From an uncultured Eudoraea sp. (GTDB lineage Bacteria; Bacteroidota; Bacteroidia; Flavobacteriales; Flavobacteriaceae): a stretch of 64,000 nucleotides of DNA. Position numbers and translations under genes: made by a program. The notes beneath the pieces are model-generated. The model searched no databases. It was not told the DNA's origin and worked only from the letters and a program-made list of their open reading frames with translations. The stretch covers positions 95,990-159,989 of the forward strand of contig NZ_CAMYOM010000006.1 in NCBI RefSeq assembly GCF_947260015.1, written 5' to 3'. Shown here one piece after another: positions 48,650 to 55,675 of this stretch; the stretch's first letter is position 1; every line of letters starts with the position of its first letter.

Positions 48650-49954
48650 TCAAAAGGCTGGTATAGTCTTAGGAACGCTTGTCAGGGCAATTTTGGTAGT
48701 GGTTTGGTCATATATATCTTTAACAATCTTGTACAAATCCGGGACCAATGTTTTGGCGAGTTTGGAGTTATTGTTTAATAAAACACAAATCCCCAGATCG
48801 GCTTCAGGATAAACCGCAATTTCATTTCTATAATTGTTTACGCTACCCCCGTGGTGCCAAATGGTTTTTTGCAAACCTGTTTCCTCTTCAGAAAATTTAT
48901 GGATTCTCCACCCAAAGCCGTAATGTGAGGATAAGTGTCCGGGCCAACGCTGGTAATATTTGCTGTGGCCTTTAATTTCTACAATTGGATTAAAAGCCTC
49001 TTTTAAAGCAGATTTGCTCATTATCTCCGGGTTATGCCCTAGTAAAAACCGCATCCATCTGGCCATATCTATAGCGCTGGCATTAATACCCCCAGCGGCT
49101 ATGGCATTGTAATAATGGTCGTTAAGTTTTTTGGGTCTCCACCCGTTTCGCCTCTTTGAATGGGGCATTGCAACATTTTTTTCATGCGCCAAAGTTTCAT
49201 AATCCATTGTGGTTGAACACATTTCCAAAGGCTTAAAAAACCTATTCTCCAATGATGTAGTGATTTCCTGGCCGGTAGCTTGGTACATCATCTCACCAGA
49301 GAGGGCAAACAGGGCATTCTGATAGCTATACATCAAACCGGGATTACTAATTGGTGTAACTTCTTTGAAGCGTTTAGCAATATCTGTTAATGACAACCCG
49401 GCCTCAACCAGATTGGTGAAACTATGGTAAGGTGCCCCTGAAGTGTGTGATAAAATATTGGCCAGAGTAATTTTATCTGTATTACTTGTATTCCCCAACT
49501 GAAATCCCGGAATATAATCGCAGACCTTATCTTCCCAATCTAATTTGCCTTCATCTTTTAAATTGGCAGCCAATATACCGGCAAATCCTTTTGACAGGGA
49601 TCCGAGTCTAAATATCGTTTGGCCGTCAACGCCGCCATTTACATTAATATTTCTTTTGCCGAATCCATCTGAAATTACAATCGAATCTCCTCTTACGATG
49701 CTCACTCCGGCACCTACTATGACACCAGATGCGATGGCTTTATCAAAATATGCTCTTATGGCAACTTTCAATTCTTGTTGCTGCAATTTATATAGCTGCG
49801 CCTCTCTTTGATCCGCTAAAGATTTCTTTGACTTAGCGGTTGAAATAGGATCTTTGGACTCAGAAGTGGATGCAGCATTATTAATGCTTCCGGTTAGAGC
49901 CAAAAGCGCAAGAATTAAAATCGTTGTGCCTGCCAAGATTTTGTAACTCTGCAT
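48650..49954 (-). CDS. Class C beta-lactamase-like serine hydrolase, exported
   Basis: The 434-residue protein has an N-terminal signal or anchor (about 5-22). It shows the serine hydrolase S-x-x-K motif SLSK (Ser119, Lys122) and the Y-x-N motif in YSYQNALFAL. The late IWHHGGSVNNYRNE corresponds to the third box, HxG instead of KTG. This set marks the class C beta-lactamase/D-aminopeptidase/esterase family. Antibiotic resistance cannot be inferred. Confidence 0.88.
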   Translation of the reverse strand: MQSYKILAGTTILILALLALTGSINNAASTSESKDPISTAKSKKSLADQREAQLYKLQQQELKVAIRAYFDKAIASGVIVGAGVSIVRGDSIVISDGFGKRNINVNGGVDGQTIFRLGSLSKGFAGILAANLKDEGKLDWEDKVCDYIPGFQLGNTSNTDKITLANILSHTSGAPYHSFTNLVEAGLSLTDIAKRFKEVTPISNPGLMYSYQNALFALSGEMMYQATGQEITTSLENRFFKPLEMCSTTMDYETLAHEKNVAMPHSKRRNGWRPKKLNDHYYNAIAAGGINASAIDMARWMRFLLGHNPEIMSKSALKEAFNPIVEIKGHSKYYQRWPGHLSSHYGFGWRIHKFSEEETGLQKTIWHHGGSVNNYRNEIAVYPEADLGICVLLNNNSKLAKTLVPDLYKIVKDIYDQTTTKIALTSVPKTIPAF

Positions 49955-50344
49955 AGGTAAATTAATGTTTGATTTAGGGTTAAACAGATTGAAAATAGGA
50001 TTTTATAACTAAATAACCGATTAAAGGCCTGATTATTATGTCTTTCATTGCTTTTTATATTGATTTAAATGTAGAAGGCACAGCTCAACCACAAGTAATT
50101 CTGCTGCTTTATTACAATGTGGAGCTCCAAATTAAGCTAACCCAACCCTCGGAATCCCATAAATTTCAAATTCCAAGAGCCTGGCTATAAATCATAGTTA
50201 TTTAGAATTTGATGTTTGGAATTTGTTCTTTGAGATTTGGGATTTAGTGCTTGATGCTTTTATAGATAATTCAGTAACTTGGTGAGCTAACCGCCTGCCA
50301 TCCTTTTATATGATCAAATTATTCTGTAATAGCCCCCAAACTCG
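49955..50344. other. Intergenic region with degenerate TTTGG-type repeats
   Basis: The 390 bp upstream of the MFS gene have no supported reading frame. At 50200-50265 a T/G-rich stretch (TTTGATGTTTGGAATTTG, later GATTTGGGATTTAGTGCTTG) resembles the repeats at 53.73, 55.38 and 63.72 kb but is more diverged. No comM tail follows on the expected side. Confidence 0.45.
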
Positions 50345-51610
50345 ATGAATCAAAAAAAAGCCCCATGGCACTTTCTCTTGCTACTCATTTTGGCCGGGGA
50401 GTCTGTATTTATTCTTCCATTTGTTCTTGCACGGGTCTTTAGACCTACAGTGCTTGAGGCATTTGGGCTAGACAATGTGCAGTTGGGCATATGTTTCTCT
50501 GTATATGGGATAGTAGCCTTGCTATCCTATCTCTTTGGTGGTCCCCTGGCCGATAAATATCCTCCAAGAAAATTGATTGCTGTGGCACTGTGGATGACAG
50601 CCTTGGGAGGCTTGGTCTATGCTACTTTTCCCGGTTATACAGCATTAAAAATACTTTATGGTTATTGGGGTTTTACAACCATTTTTTTATTCTGGGCTCC
50701 AATGATCAAGGCTACCAGAGTCTGGGGTGGGTCTTCTTCACAAGGCAAGGCGTTTGGATTTTTGGACGGCGGACGTGGATTAGTGGGTGCCCTATTCGGT
50801 GTTATGGGCGTATTTATTTTTGCGTTATTTATCAATACTGAAGTTTCAGAGGCGACCGTTTCTGAAAGCAGAGCAGCTTTCAGGTATGTGATTCTGGTTT
50901 CCTCGGGCATAGTTGCTATAGTGGGCCTATTGGTGTGGTTCTTTATGAAAATGGATCCAAAAGCAGAAAAAGAGATCATCCTGGACCAAATAACGATATC
51001 ACAAATAAAAGAGGTGCTGCGTTTGCCTTCGGTTTGGTTACTGATGATCATTATTTTATGTGCTTATGTAGGCTATAAAATCACAGATGTGTTTTCGCTC
51101 TATGCGCAGGACGTAATGCTTTATGACCAGGTACAATCGGCCCAGGTAGGTACTTTTTTGTTATTTGTCCGTCCTGTCATTGGGGTACTAATTGGGGTAC
51201 TGGCAGATCGCACAGATACTACCTACTGGTTGGTAGTTAGTTTTGTAGTTTCATTCCTGGGGGCATTATTGTTCGCTACAGGTATAATTTCTGATTCGTC
51301 AACAGCATTGTTTTTTATATCCATTTTGGTTGTGGCGACCGGAGTATACGCTGCACGTTCTCTATACTTCGCAGTGATGGAGAGGGGGCAGATCCCTTTG
51401 ATACTTACGGGGACTGCTGTTGGTCTTATTTCACTAATAGGCTATACTCCAGATATATTCGCAGGGCCCGCGATGGGATTTCTCTTAGAGAATTCACCGG
51501 GTGCAGTGGGTCATCAGCATGTGTTTTGGATGTTGGCTATATTTTCCTTCACAGGTGGTATCGCCGCCTGGTATTATTTCCAATTGTATGGAAAGAAGAA
51601 ACAGCATTGA
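50345..51610 (+). CDS. Major facilitator superfamily transporter
   Basis: The 421-residue protein has about 12 hydrophobic helices. The loop between helices 2 and 3, GGPLADKYPPRKL, matches the MFS motif A pattern (GxLaDrxGrrk), and a weaker copy, IGVLADRTDT, occurs between helices 8 and 9. The substrate is unknown. It stands alone on the plus strand. Confidence 0.88.
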   Translation: MNQKKAPWHFLLLLILAGESVFILPFVLARVFRPTVLEAFGLDNVQLGICFSVYGIVALLSYLFGGPLADKYPPRKLIAVALWMTALGGLVYATFPGYTALKILYGYWGFTTIFLFWAPMIKATRVWGGSSSQGKAFGFLDGGRGLVGALFGVMGVFIFALFINTEVSEATVSESRAAFRYVILVSSGIVAIVGLLVWFFMKMDPKAEKEIILDQITISQIKEVLRLPSVWLLMIIILCAYVGYKITDVFSLYAQDVMLYDQVQSAQVGTFLLFVRPVIGVLIGVLADRTDTTYWLVVSFVVSFLGALLFATGIISDSSTALFFISILVVATGVYAARSLYFAVMERGQIPLILTGTAVGLISLIGYTPDIFAGPAMGFLLENSPGAVGHQHVFWMLAIFSFTGGIAAWYYFQLYGKKKQH

Positions 51611-51727
51611 AAATGATGTAGCGAAAAAGTTCTATGATATAGGAGGCATTATTATAAATCAAGAAATTAAATCACTCGAATACTTCTATAGATAATTCAT
51701 TACCCTGGATAGGTAACTGGCAATCAC

Positions 51728-51754
51728 TACTTTTTAATTAAATTCCAAAAGAGT
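51728..51754. repeat. Partial copy of the intergenic repeat, without palindromic insert
   Basis: TACTTTTTAATTAAATTCCAAA is shared with 63600-63621, and the following AAATTCCAAAAGAGT matches the sequence after the palindrome in the copy at 63612-63692. It therefore reads like that copy with the 55-nt palindrome and one direct repeat absent. It lies at the left edge of the module that carries the TIR gene. Confidence 0.65.
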
Positions 51755-51793
51755 GCTTATGTCAATAATTAATTTGATGATAATTCTGCCTAT

Positions 51794-53416
51794 TTATCGC
51801 CTAAAATCGCGAATTGCCCTAACTTTAAATTTCCGGTGTTCTACATTTTTGTTGTAATGATACGATGTATTGCCATCTTGAAATCTTATAAGTCGTGCCT
51901 GGTAATCATCATATGCAGTAGCACTCCAATACAGTTCATCAGCAAATTCACCGCTATTGGTTGCGCCCTGTCCTATAGTCTGGTACATTATTCTTAATTC
52001 ATCGAAAGTTGGCAATCTCCATCCTTCACCTAATTGCTCGTGAATTTTAGCAGCATTTTGCCATGCCATCGGACCGGCGTCTTCAAGATGCGCGATTTTG
52101 CCAGTATTGTTAGAAGGATTAATTGCAAAAATAATTCCTTCATCGTGGATGTCACCAATAACTAATTTTGTGAGAGTCGCTACCTTATTCAAAGAATCAA
52201 TACTAGTTTTTTCCAAAGCAGTTGAATCCTTAATATCTGCTGCATTAATTTTCGGTGAGGTGGGTAAGGGTCTTTCGGAGTTTTTATTAAATACTGAAAA
52301 AGCCCATATTACCGCAACAATAAGTACTGCTGCCAGGGATGCCGTAAGCACTCTTTTTTTTAAGTTGGTGTCCTTCCCCTGTTGTGTTCCTTCAACTTTC
52401 CCGTTGGCTTCAGCCGCAAGTTTTATCCGGTTTTCTTCTTCGGCATGAAGCTTGGCATCTACTTCTTCCTTACGTATTTTCTGCTGTTCAGCTCTTAGAA
52501 TAGTTGCCGCTTCTGCTGTTTCTTCATCTCTGTTCTCTTCCCCGGCATTTCTCCTGGTTACTTGGTCTTCCTTACTTTTTTTCTTCTCCTCTGTTTTTAT
52601 ATTGGCCGATGCTTCCACTTCTTCCCTAATTCTTTTCTCCTTCTCGGCTCTTCTTTTGGCCACAGCTTCTTCCCATAATCTATCCTCCTCTGCTCTTCTT
52701 TTGGCCGATGCTTCTGCTTCTTCCATAATTCTTTTTGCCGCCTCGGCCCTTCTTTTGGCTTCGGCTTCCTCCCATAGTCTATTCTCCTCCACCGCATCAA
52801 TTTCTTCCTTAAAACTTGTCCCTTCCCCGGCTATACTATCGGTTTCTTCCTCTTTTGCAGAACTGATCGCTACCTGCTCTTCGCTTATGTCATTCGCTGC
52901 CTTCTTTTCTATTTCTTTTTTTGGTTCCTCCTGATTCAAATTATCTACAAATGGCGTAATTATCGTTCTTATGCCTGCCGCAACATTGTTATATACCAGA
53001 TCAGCTGAATCCCAATCTCCTATAGGCTTTCCTTCCTCCGGCAATATTTGTAATTCATTTAGATTAATATCGTAGTCTGTTAATTTAAGATCAATATCCC
53101 ACTGACAATTATCAATAATTATAGGGATGACAACAGACTTGTTTTCTTTATGCCTGTCAATGATAGCTTTAAATTCAATCTGCTTGATAAATTGAGAATT
53201 CATGAAATCATCACTTACCAAGAGAAGAAATATATCGGTATGATGTATGCGTGATTCAATATAAGTTTTCCAGGGCTGCCCGGCAATAATAGGATCATCG
53301 TGCCAAATAGATAAATCGAAAGCTTCGTTCAAGGGGTCCAAATGACGCAAAAGATGAATCATTATATCTTTATCCGCCAAGGCGTAGATCACAAATATAT
53401 TTATCTTCCGACCCAT
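51794..53416 (-). CDS. TIR domain-coiled coil-TM-DUF1566 protein
   Basis: The 540-residue protein has four parts. Residues 1-155 form a TIR domain: NIFVIYALAD first strand, DIFLLLVSDDFMNSQFIKQIEF with Glu81 at the position of the NADase catalytic Glu. Residues 165-345 are highly charged and coiled-coil-like, with two 33-residue tandem repeats beginning RLWEEA at 213 and 246. Residues 356-373 are one membrane helix. Residues 410-540 resemble DUF1566/Lcl C-terminal (MAWQNAAKIHEQLGEGWRLPTFDEL, LYWSAT, FKVRAIRDF). The topology puts TIR in the cytoplasm and DUF1566 outside. TIR proteins often act in signalling or abortive phage defence. The function here is unknown; see findings. Confidence 0.82.
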   Translation of the reverse strand: MGRKINIFVIYALADKDIMIHLLRHLDPLNEAFDLSIWHDDPIIAGQPWKTYIESRIHHTDIFLLLVSDDFMNSQFIKQIEFKAIIDRHKENKSVVIPIIIDNCQWDIDLKLTDYDINLNELQILPEEGKPIGDWDSADLVYNNVAAGIRTIITPFVDNLNQEEPKKEIEKKAANDISEEQVAISSAKEEETDSIAGEGTSFKEEIDAVEENRLWEEAEAKRRAEAAKRIMEEAEASAKRRAEEDRLWEEAVAKRRAEKEKRIREEVEASANIKTEEKKKSKEDQVTRRNAGEENRDEETAEAATILRAEQQKIRKEEVDAKLHAEEENRIKLAAEANGKVEGTQQGKDTNLKKRVLTASLAAVLIVAVIWAFSVFNKNSERPLPTSPKINAADIKDSTALEKTSIDSLNKVATLTKLVIGDIHDEGIIFAINPSNNTGKIAHLEDAGPMAWQNAAKIHEQLGEGWRLPTFDELRIMYQTIGQGATNSGEFADELYWSATAYDDYQARLIRFQDGNTSYHYNKNVEHRKFKVRAIRDFRR

Positions 53417-53503
53417 TTATTTAACAAATTAGTCATCATCAGGAAAATCATAATATGCCTTACAGTCGGGGAAAGTCTGAATTTTTCCGTTTGCATATAC
53501 TAT

Positions 53504-53521
53504 CTATCTTATCTAAGATAG
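53504..53521. promoter_or_regulatory. Perfect palindrome upstream of the TIR gene
   Basis: CTATCTTA-TC-TAAGATAG is a perfect 8-bp inverted repeat about 90 bp upstream of the TIR gene start. It may be a regulator-binding site or a small hairpin. Confidence 0.35.
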
Positions 53522-53619
53522 AGAATAAAAATATCAATGCTGATAATGTTATCAAATAATTTGCAGTTCGTAACTGACTGTCAATGCGCTGTGTATGGAC
53601 AGCCTGCCCTCTCTTCCAT

Positions 53620-53832
53620 AAATTCCAAACTACATCCCGATAGCTCCTTCTCCATAGTATTACGAAGGAGAAGCTATCGGGACCAAATTCCAAAAAAGTA
53701 GTTACCGACAATAATAAATTGGACTTTGTTATTTGTTATTTGGTGCTTGGTGTATGTTATTTGGTGCTTGCTATTTGGTACTTGCCATCAGCTCAACCAT
53801 CCTTCCTTAGCCAAGCTCCGATATTGAATGAC
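53620..53832. repeat. Composite repeat A: palindromic insert, TTTGG repeats, comM tail
   Basis: Left part 53620-53700 matches 63612-63692 at 80 of 81 positions. It consists of AAATTCCAAA, a 55-nt palindromic block (arms CCCGATAGCT and AGCTATCGGG), and a second AAATTCCAAA. Next is a T/G-rich repeat tract with TTATTTGGTGCTTG units (about 53730-53785). Last, on the minus strand, 53788-53832 encodes VIQYRSLAKEGWLS-stop, the C-terminal end of ComM. It separates the TIR module from the toxin-antitoxin module. Confidence 0.85.
53788..53832 (-). pseudogene. comM 3-prime-end remnant A
   Basis: The minus strand encodes VIQYRSLAKEGWLS followed by TGA, matching the family's ending [14 protein letters not shown]. 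Two substitutions (DR to AK) make it the most diverged of the four tails. No other ComM sequence precedes it. Confidence 0.75.
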
Positions 53833-53959
53833 AACAGATATTTACCAGGATTTGTAAGTTTTAGACAACGAAAACAAAAATGCATGATTACATCGGTTTT
53901 ATACTAATAGTAGGTGTATAAAGATGTATTTTACATCTATATAAACAAGTTGGGTGGAA

Positions 53960-53991
53960 TTTGATAAAGTTACCAATTTTTGGTATTTTTG
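53960..53991 (+). promoter_or_regulatory. parDE promoter with overlapping operator
   Basis: TTTG (53960-53963), 20 bp, then TATTTTTG (53984-53991) matches the Bacteroidota -33/-7 consensus exactly. Transcription would start about 10 bp before the parD ATG. The perfect palindrome TACCAA-TTT-TTGGTA (53971-53985) lies between the two elements and overlaps the -7 box, which is where ParD or the ParDE complex would bind to repress its own promoter. Confidence 0.75.
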
Positions 53992-54007
53992 AATAAACCA
54001 TACTCTG

Positions 54008-54247
54008 ATGAGCAAAAATACATCCATATCGTTGGGAAATTATTTTGATGAATTTGTCCATAAACGCATTAACGAAGGCCGGTATAAAAACGTAAGTGAA
54101 GTTATCCGGGCTGGACTAAGACTTTTGGAGGAGGAAGAAAGTAAGGTAATCGCTTTAAAGACTGCTATTCAAGAAGGTATCGATAGTGGAATCGCCAAGG
54201 ATTTTGACTCGCAAAAACATCTTAAATCCCTAAAGTCAAATAAATGA
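54008..54247 (+). CDS. parD: ParD-type antitoxin
   Basis: The 79-residue antitoxin begins with a ribbon-helix-helix DNA-binding region (TSISLGNYFDEFVHKRINEGRYKNVSEVIRAGLRLLEEEE). It ends in a basic tail that should neutralise the toxin. It matches the CC2985/ParD family in length and pattern. The stop is 4 bp before the toxin ATG, so translation is coupled. Confidence 0.93.
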   Translation: MSKNTSISLGNYFDEFVHKRINEGRYKNVSEVIRAGLRLLEEEESKVIALKTAIQEGIDSGIAKDFDSQKHLKSLKSNK

Positions 54248-54251
54248 CTGC

Positions 54252-54551
54252 ATGGCTAAATACTATTTGACCAACAAAGCAGTCGAAGATTTGACGGAAA
54301 TCTGGAATTACACATTTGAGCAGTGGTCGGAACGGCAAGCTGACAAATACTACCAAATGCTGCTTGATAATTGCCGTGACATTGCTGAAAACCCGGATTT
54401 AGGAAAAAACTACGATGGAATTACACATAACCTGCTCGGACTTAAAACAAATCGACATATCATTTTCTACCGGAAAATTGATTCAAGCCTTGTAGAAATA
54501 ACCAGAATTTTACATGGACGAATAGACTTGAAAATCCGAATGGGGGAATAA
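54252..54551 (+). CDS. parE: ParE/RelE-superfamily toxin
   Basis: The 99-residue toxin shows the ParE pattern: KYYLTNKAVEDLTEIWNYTFEQWSERQADKYYQML, then NPDLGKNYDGI, then RHIIFYRKIDSSLVEITRILHGRID. ParE toxins usually inhibit DNA gyrase. The conserved central and C-terminal segments (RHIIFYR and ILHGRID) suggest an active toxin. Complete pair with the preceding antitoxin. Confidence 0.93.
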   Translation: MAKYYLTNKAVEDLTEIWNYTFEQWSERQADKYYQMLLDNCRDIAENPDLGKNYDGITHNLLGLKTNRHIIFYRKIDSSLVEITRILHGRIDLKIRMGE

Positions 54552-54662
54552 AAACTACACCCAACAATACCTATGATTCATAGCTGCCTCTCCCCTAACC
54601 TTAATTCTCTCTTTTGTTCTTTCTGATTATACTATCAATTTAAAGAGAATCAAACTTAAGCG

Positions 54663-54784
54663 GTGTATAATTAAATGCGGTCGGATTTTCCAAGTTGAAA
54701 ATCCTGCAATCAATTATCTTTAACAAAGCGAAAAAATTCAATAGAATTTTCCCGCAACTAATCATACACATCACGTTGGGCAAC
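54663..54784. repeat. Palindromic element of about 120 bp (MITE- or attC-like)
   Basis: The outer arms GTGTATAATTAAATGCGG (54663-54680) and CCGCAACTAATCATACAC (54752-54769) pair over 15 of 18 positions. Inside, GGATTTTC/GAAAATCC (54683-54704) is a perfect 8-bp hairpin, and a second A/T-rich hairpin with GAATTTT lies near 54729-54754. GTTGGGC at 54775-54781 fits the GTTRRRY core of integron attC sites, but no matching RYYYAAC core is seen on the left. The 360-bp gap otherwise holds no gene. It follows the toxin gene. Confidence 0.6.
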
Positions 54785-54910
54785 AGCATAAAGAAATCTA
54801 TAGAACTACAAAAAAATAAAGCATTTGAAGATTCGCATGCAAGTGGGTATCAAAAAAAATAAATTAGAATCAAAATCAATGAATTAACTAATACAAGAAA
54901 CGGAATAAAA

Positions 54911-55312
54911 ATGAAAGAAAACATGACAAATTACATAGACGGATTCGTCCTTCCCGTTCCACGAAATCATCTGAACCAATATAGGGATGTGGCTGAAGTT
55001 GTTGCGAAGATTTGGAAGGAACACGGTGCACTCGCCTACTTTGAGTATGTTGGTGAGGATTTAAAATTGGAAGGTACACGTTCTTTCCCGGAACTCTTAG
55101 GTGCAAAAGAGGATGAAGCCATCTTATTTGGATGGGTTGTGTTCGATTCACGCGAGGCGCGTGACCTTGCAAATGAGCGGGTCGCGGCTGACCCGAGAAT
55201 GAGGGATTTAATTGACCCATTGACAGATCCGTCAAGGATGGTTTTTGATGCCAAACGGATGGTTTATGGTGGATTTCAACCGCTCATCCAATCAAATAGT
55301 AGTAAGGCTTGA
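54911..55312 (+). CDS. DUF1428 family protein (YbaA-like)
   Basis: The 133-residue cytoplasmic protein matches the DUF1428/YbaA family, a dimeric alpha-beta barrel fold. YIDGFVLPVPRNHLNQYRDVAEVVAKIWKEHGAL is the usual N-terminus, FGWVVFDSREARDLANERVAADPR the middle, and MVFDAKRMVYGGFQPLI the C-terminus. No activity is established for the family. A second in-frame ATG at 54923 is an equally possible start. It lies within the same module as the toxin-antitoxin pair. Confidence 0.9.
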   Translation: MKENMTNYIDGFVLPVPRNHLNQYRDVAEVVAKIWKEHGALAYFEYVGEDLKLEGTRSFPELLGAKEDEAILFGWVVFDSREARDLANERVAADPRMRDLIDPLTDPSRMVFDAKRMVYGGFQPLIQSNSSKA

Positions 55313-55333
55313 TAAATGATTAAATACAAGTTC

Positions 55334-55460
55334 CTAATTCCAAAAGAGTAGTTACCGACATTAATAAATTGGACTTTGTTATTTGGTGCTTGTAATTTGG
55401 TACTTGCCATCAGCCCAACCATCCTTTCCTGTCCAAACTCCGATATTGGATGGCCTCAGT
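55334..55460. repeat. Composite repeat B: TTTGG repeats and comM tail, no palindrome
   Basis: From AATTCCAAAAGAGTAGTTACCGACA onward this copy follows repeat A closely, including AATAAATTGGACTTTGTTA, a shorter TTTGGTGCTTG tract (about 55376-55406) and the tail GCCATCAGCCCAACCATCC. The 55-nt palindrome present in copies A and D is absent, leaving a single AATTCCAAA. The minus-strand comM tail is at 55410-55460. The remaining 200 bp up to the amidohydrolase gene show no other feature. Confidence 0.85.
55410..55460 (-). pseudogene. comM 3-prime-end remnant B
   Basis: The minus strand encodes [16 protein letters not shown] followed by TGA, almost the canonical ComM ending. Most codons differ from copy D at third positions while the peptide stays the same. 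Confidence 0.8.
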
Positions 55461-55675
55461 AGTACACCCGAATGCGTAAGGCTGATATACACACCGTTCA
55501 AACCCCCAATACCACCTTGCATGTTTATTGTACTAAACCAAATGATGATTTTATAGAAATCAACACCTTGTATATCTCTATACCAGAGTAACCATATGGC
55601 TCCATTGAATACAAAATTATTGGTCTCCTTTAGATTTTAAAATTGTAATTTTAGTTTTCCTAAAAACCAACATAT

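Noticed and set aside
50140..50265. Possible fifth comM tail before the MFS gene
   Set aside because: Minus-strand GAGGGTTGGGTTAGC is suggestive of EGWVS, but no upstream IQYRSLD is present, and the T/G-rich tract lies on the wrong side compared with the other copies.
52452..52934. Open frame of 160 codons, Ser-rich, on the plus strand
   Set aside because: It is the mirror image of the charged coiled-coil repeats of the TIR gene (Glu/Lys/Arg codons read as Ser/Leu/Phe). No start signal or family.
53700..53790. CRISPR-like tandem array
   Set aside because: The TTTGGTGCTTG units are short, irregular and have no spacers of uniform length; no cas gene is present.
53719..53907. Open frame through repeat A
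   Set aside because: It is composed of the T/G-rich repeat tract (repeated LVLGVCYLVLAIWYL-type residues) and has no protein family features.
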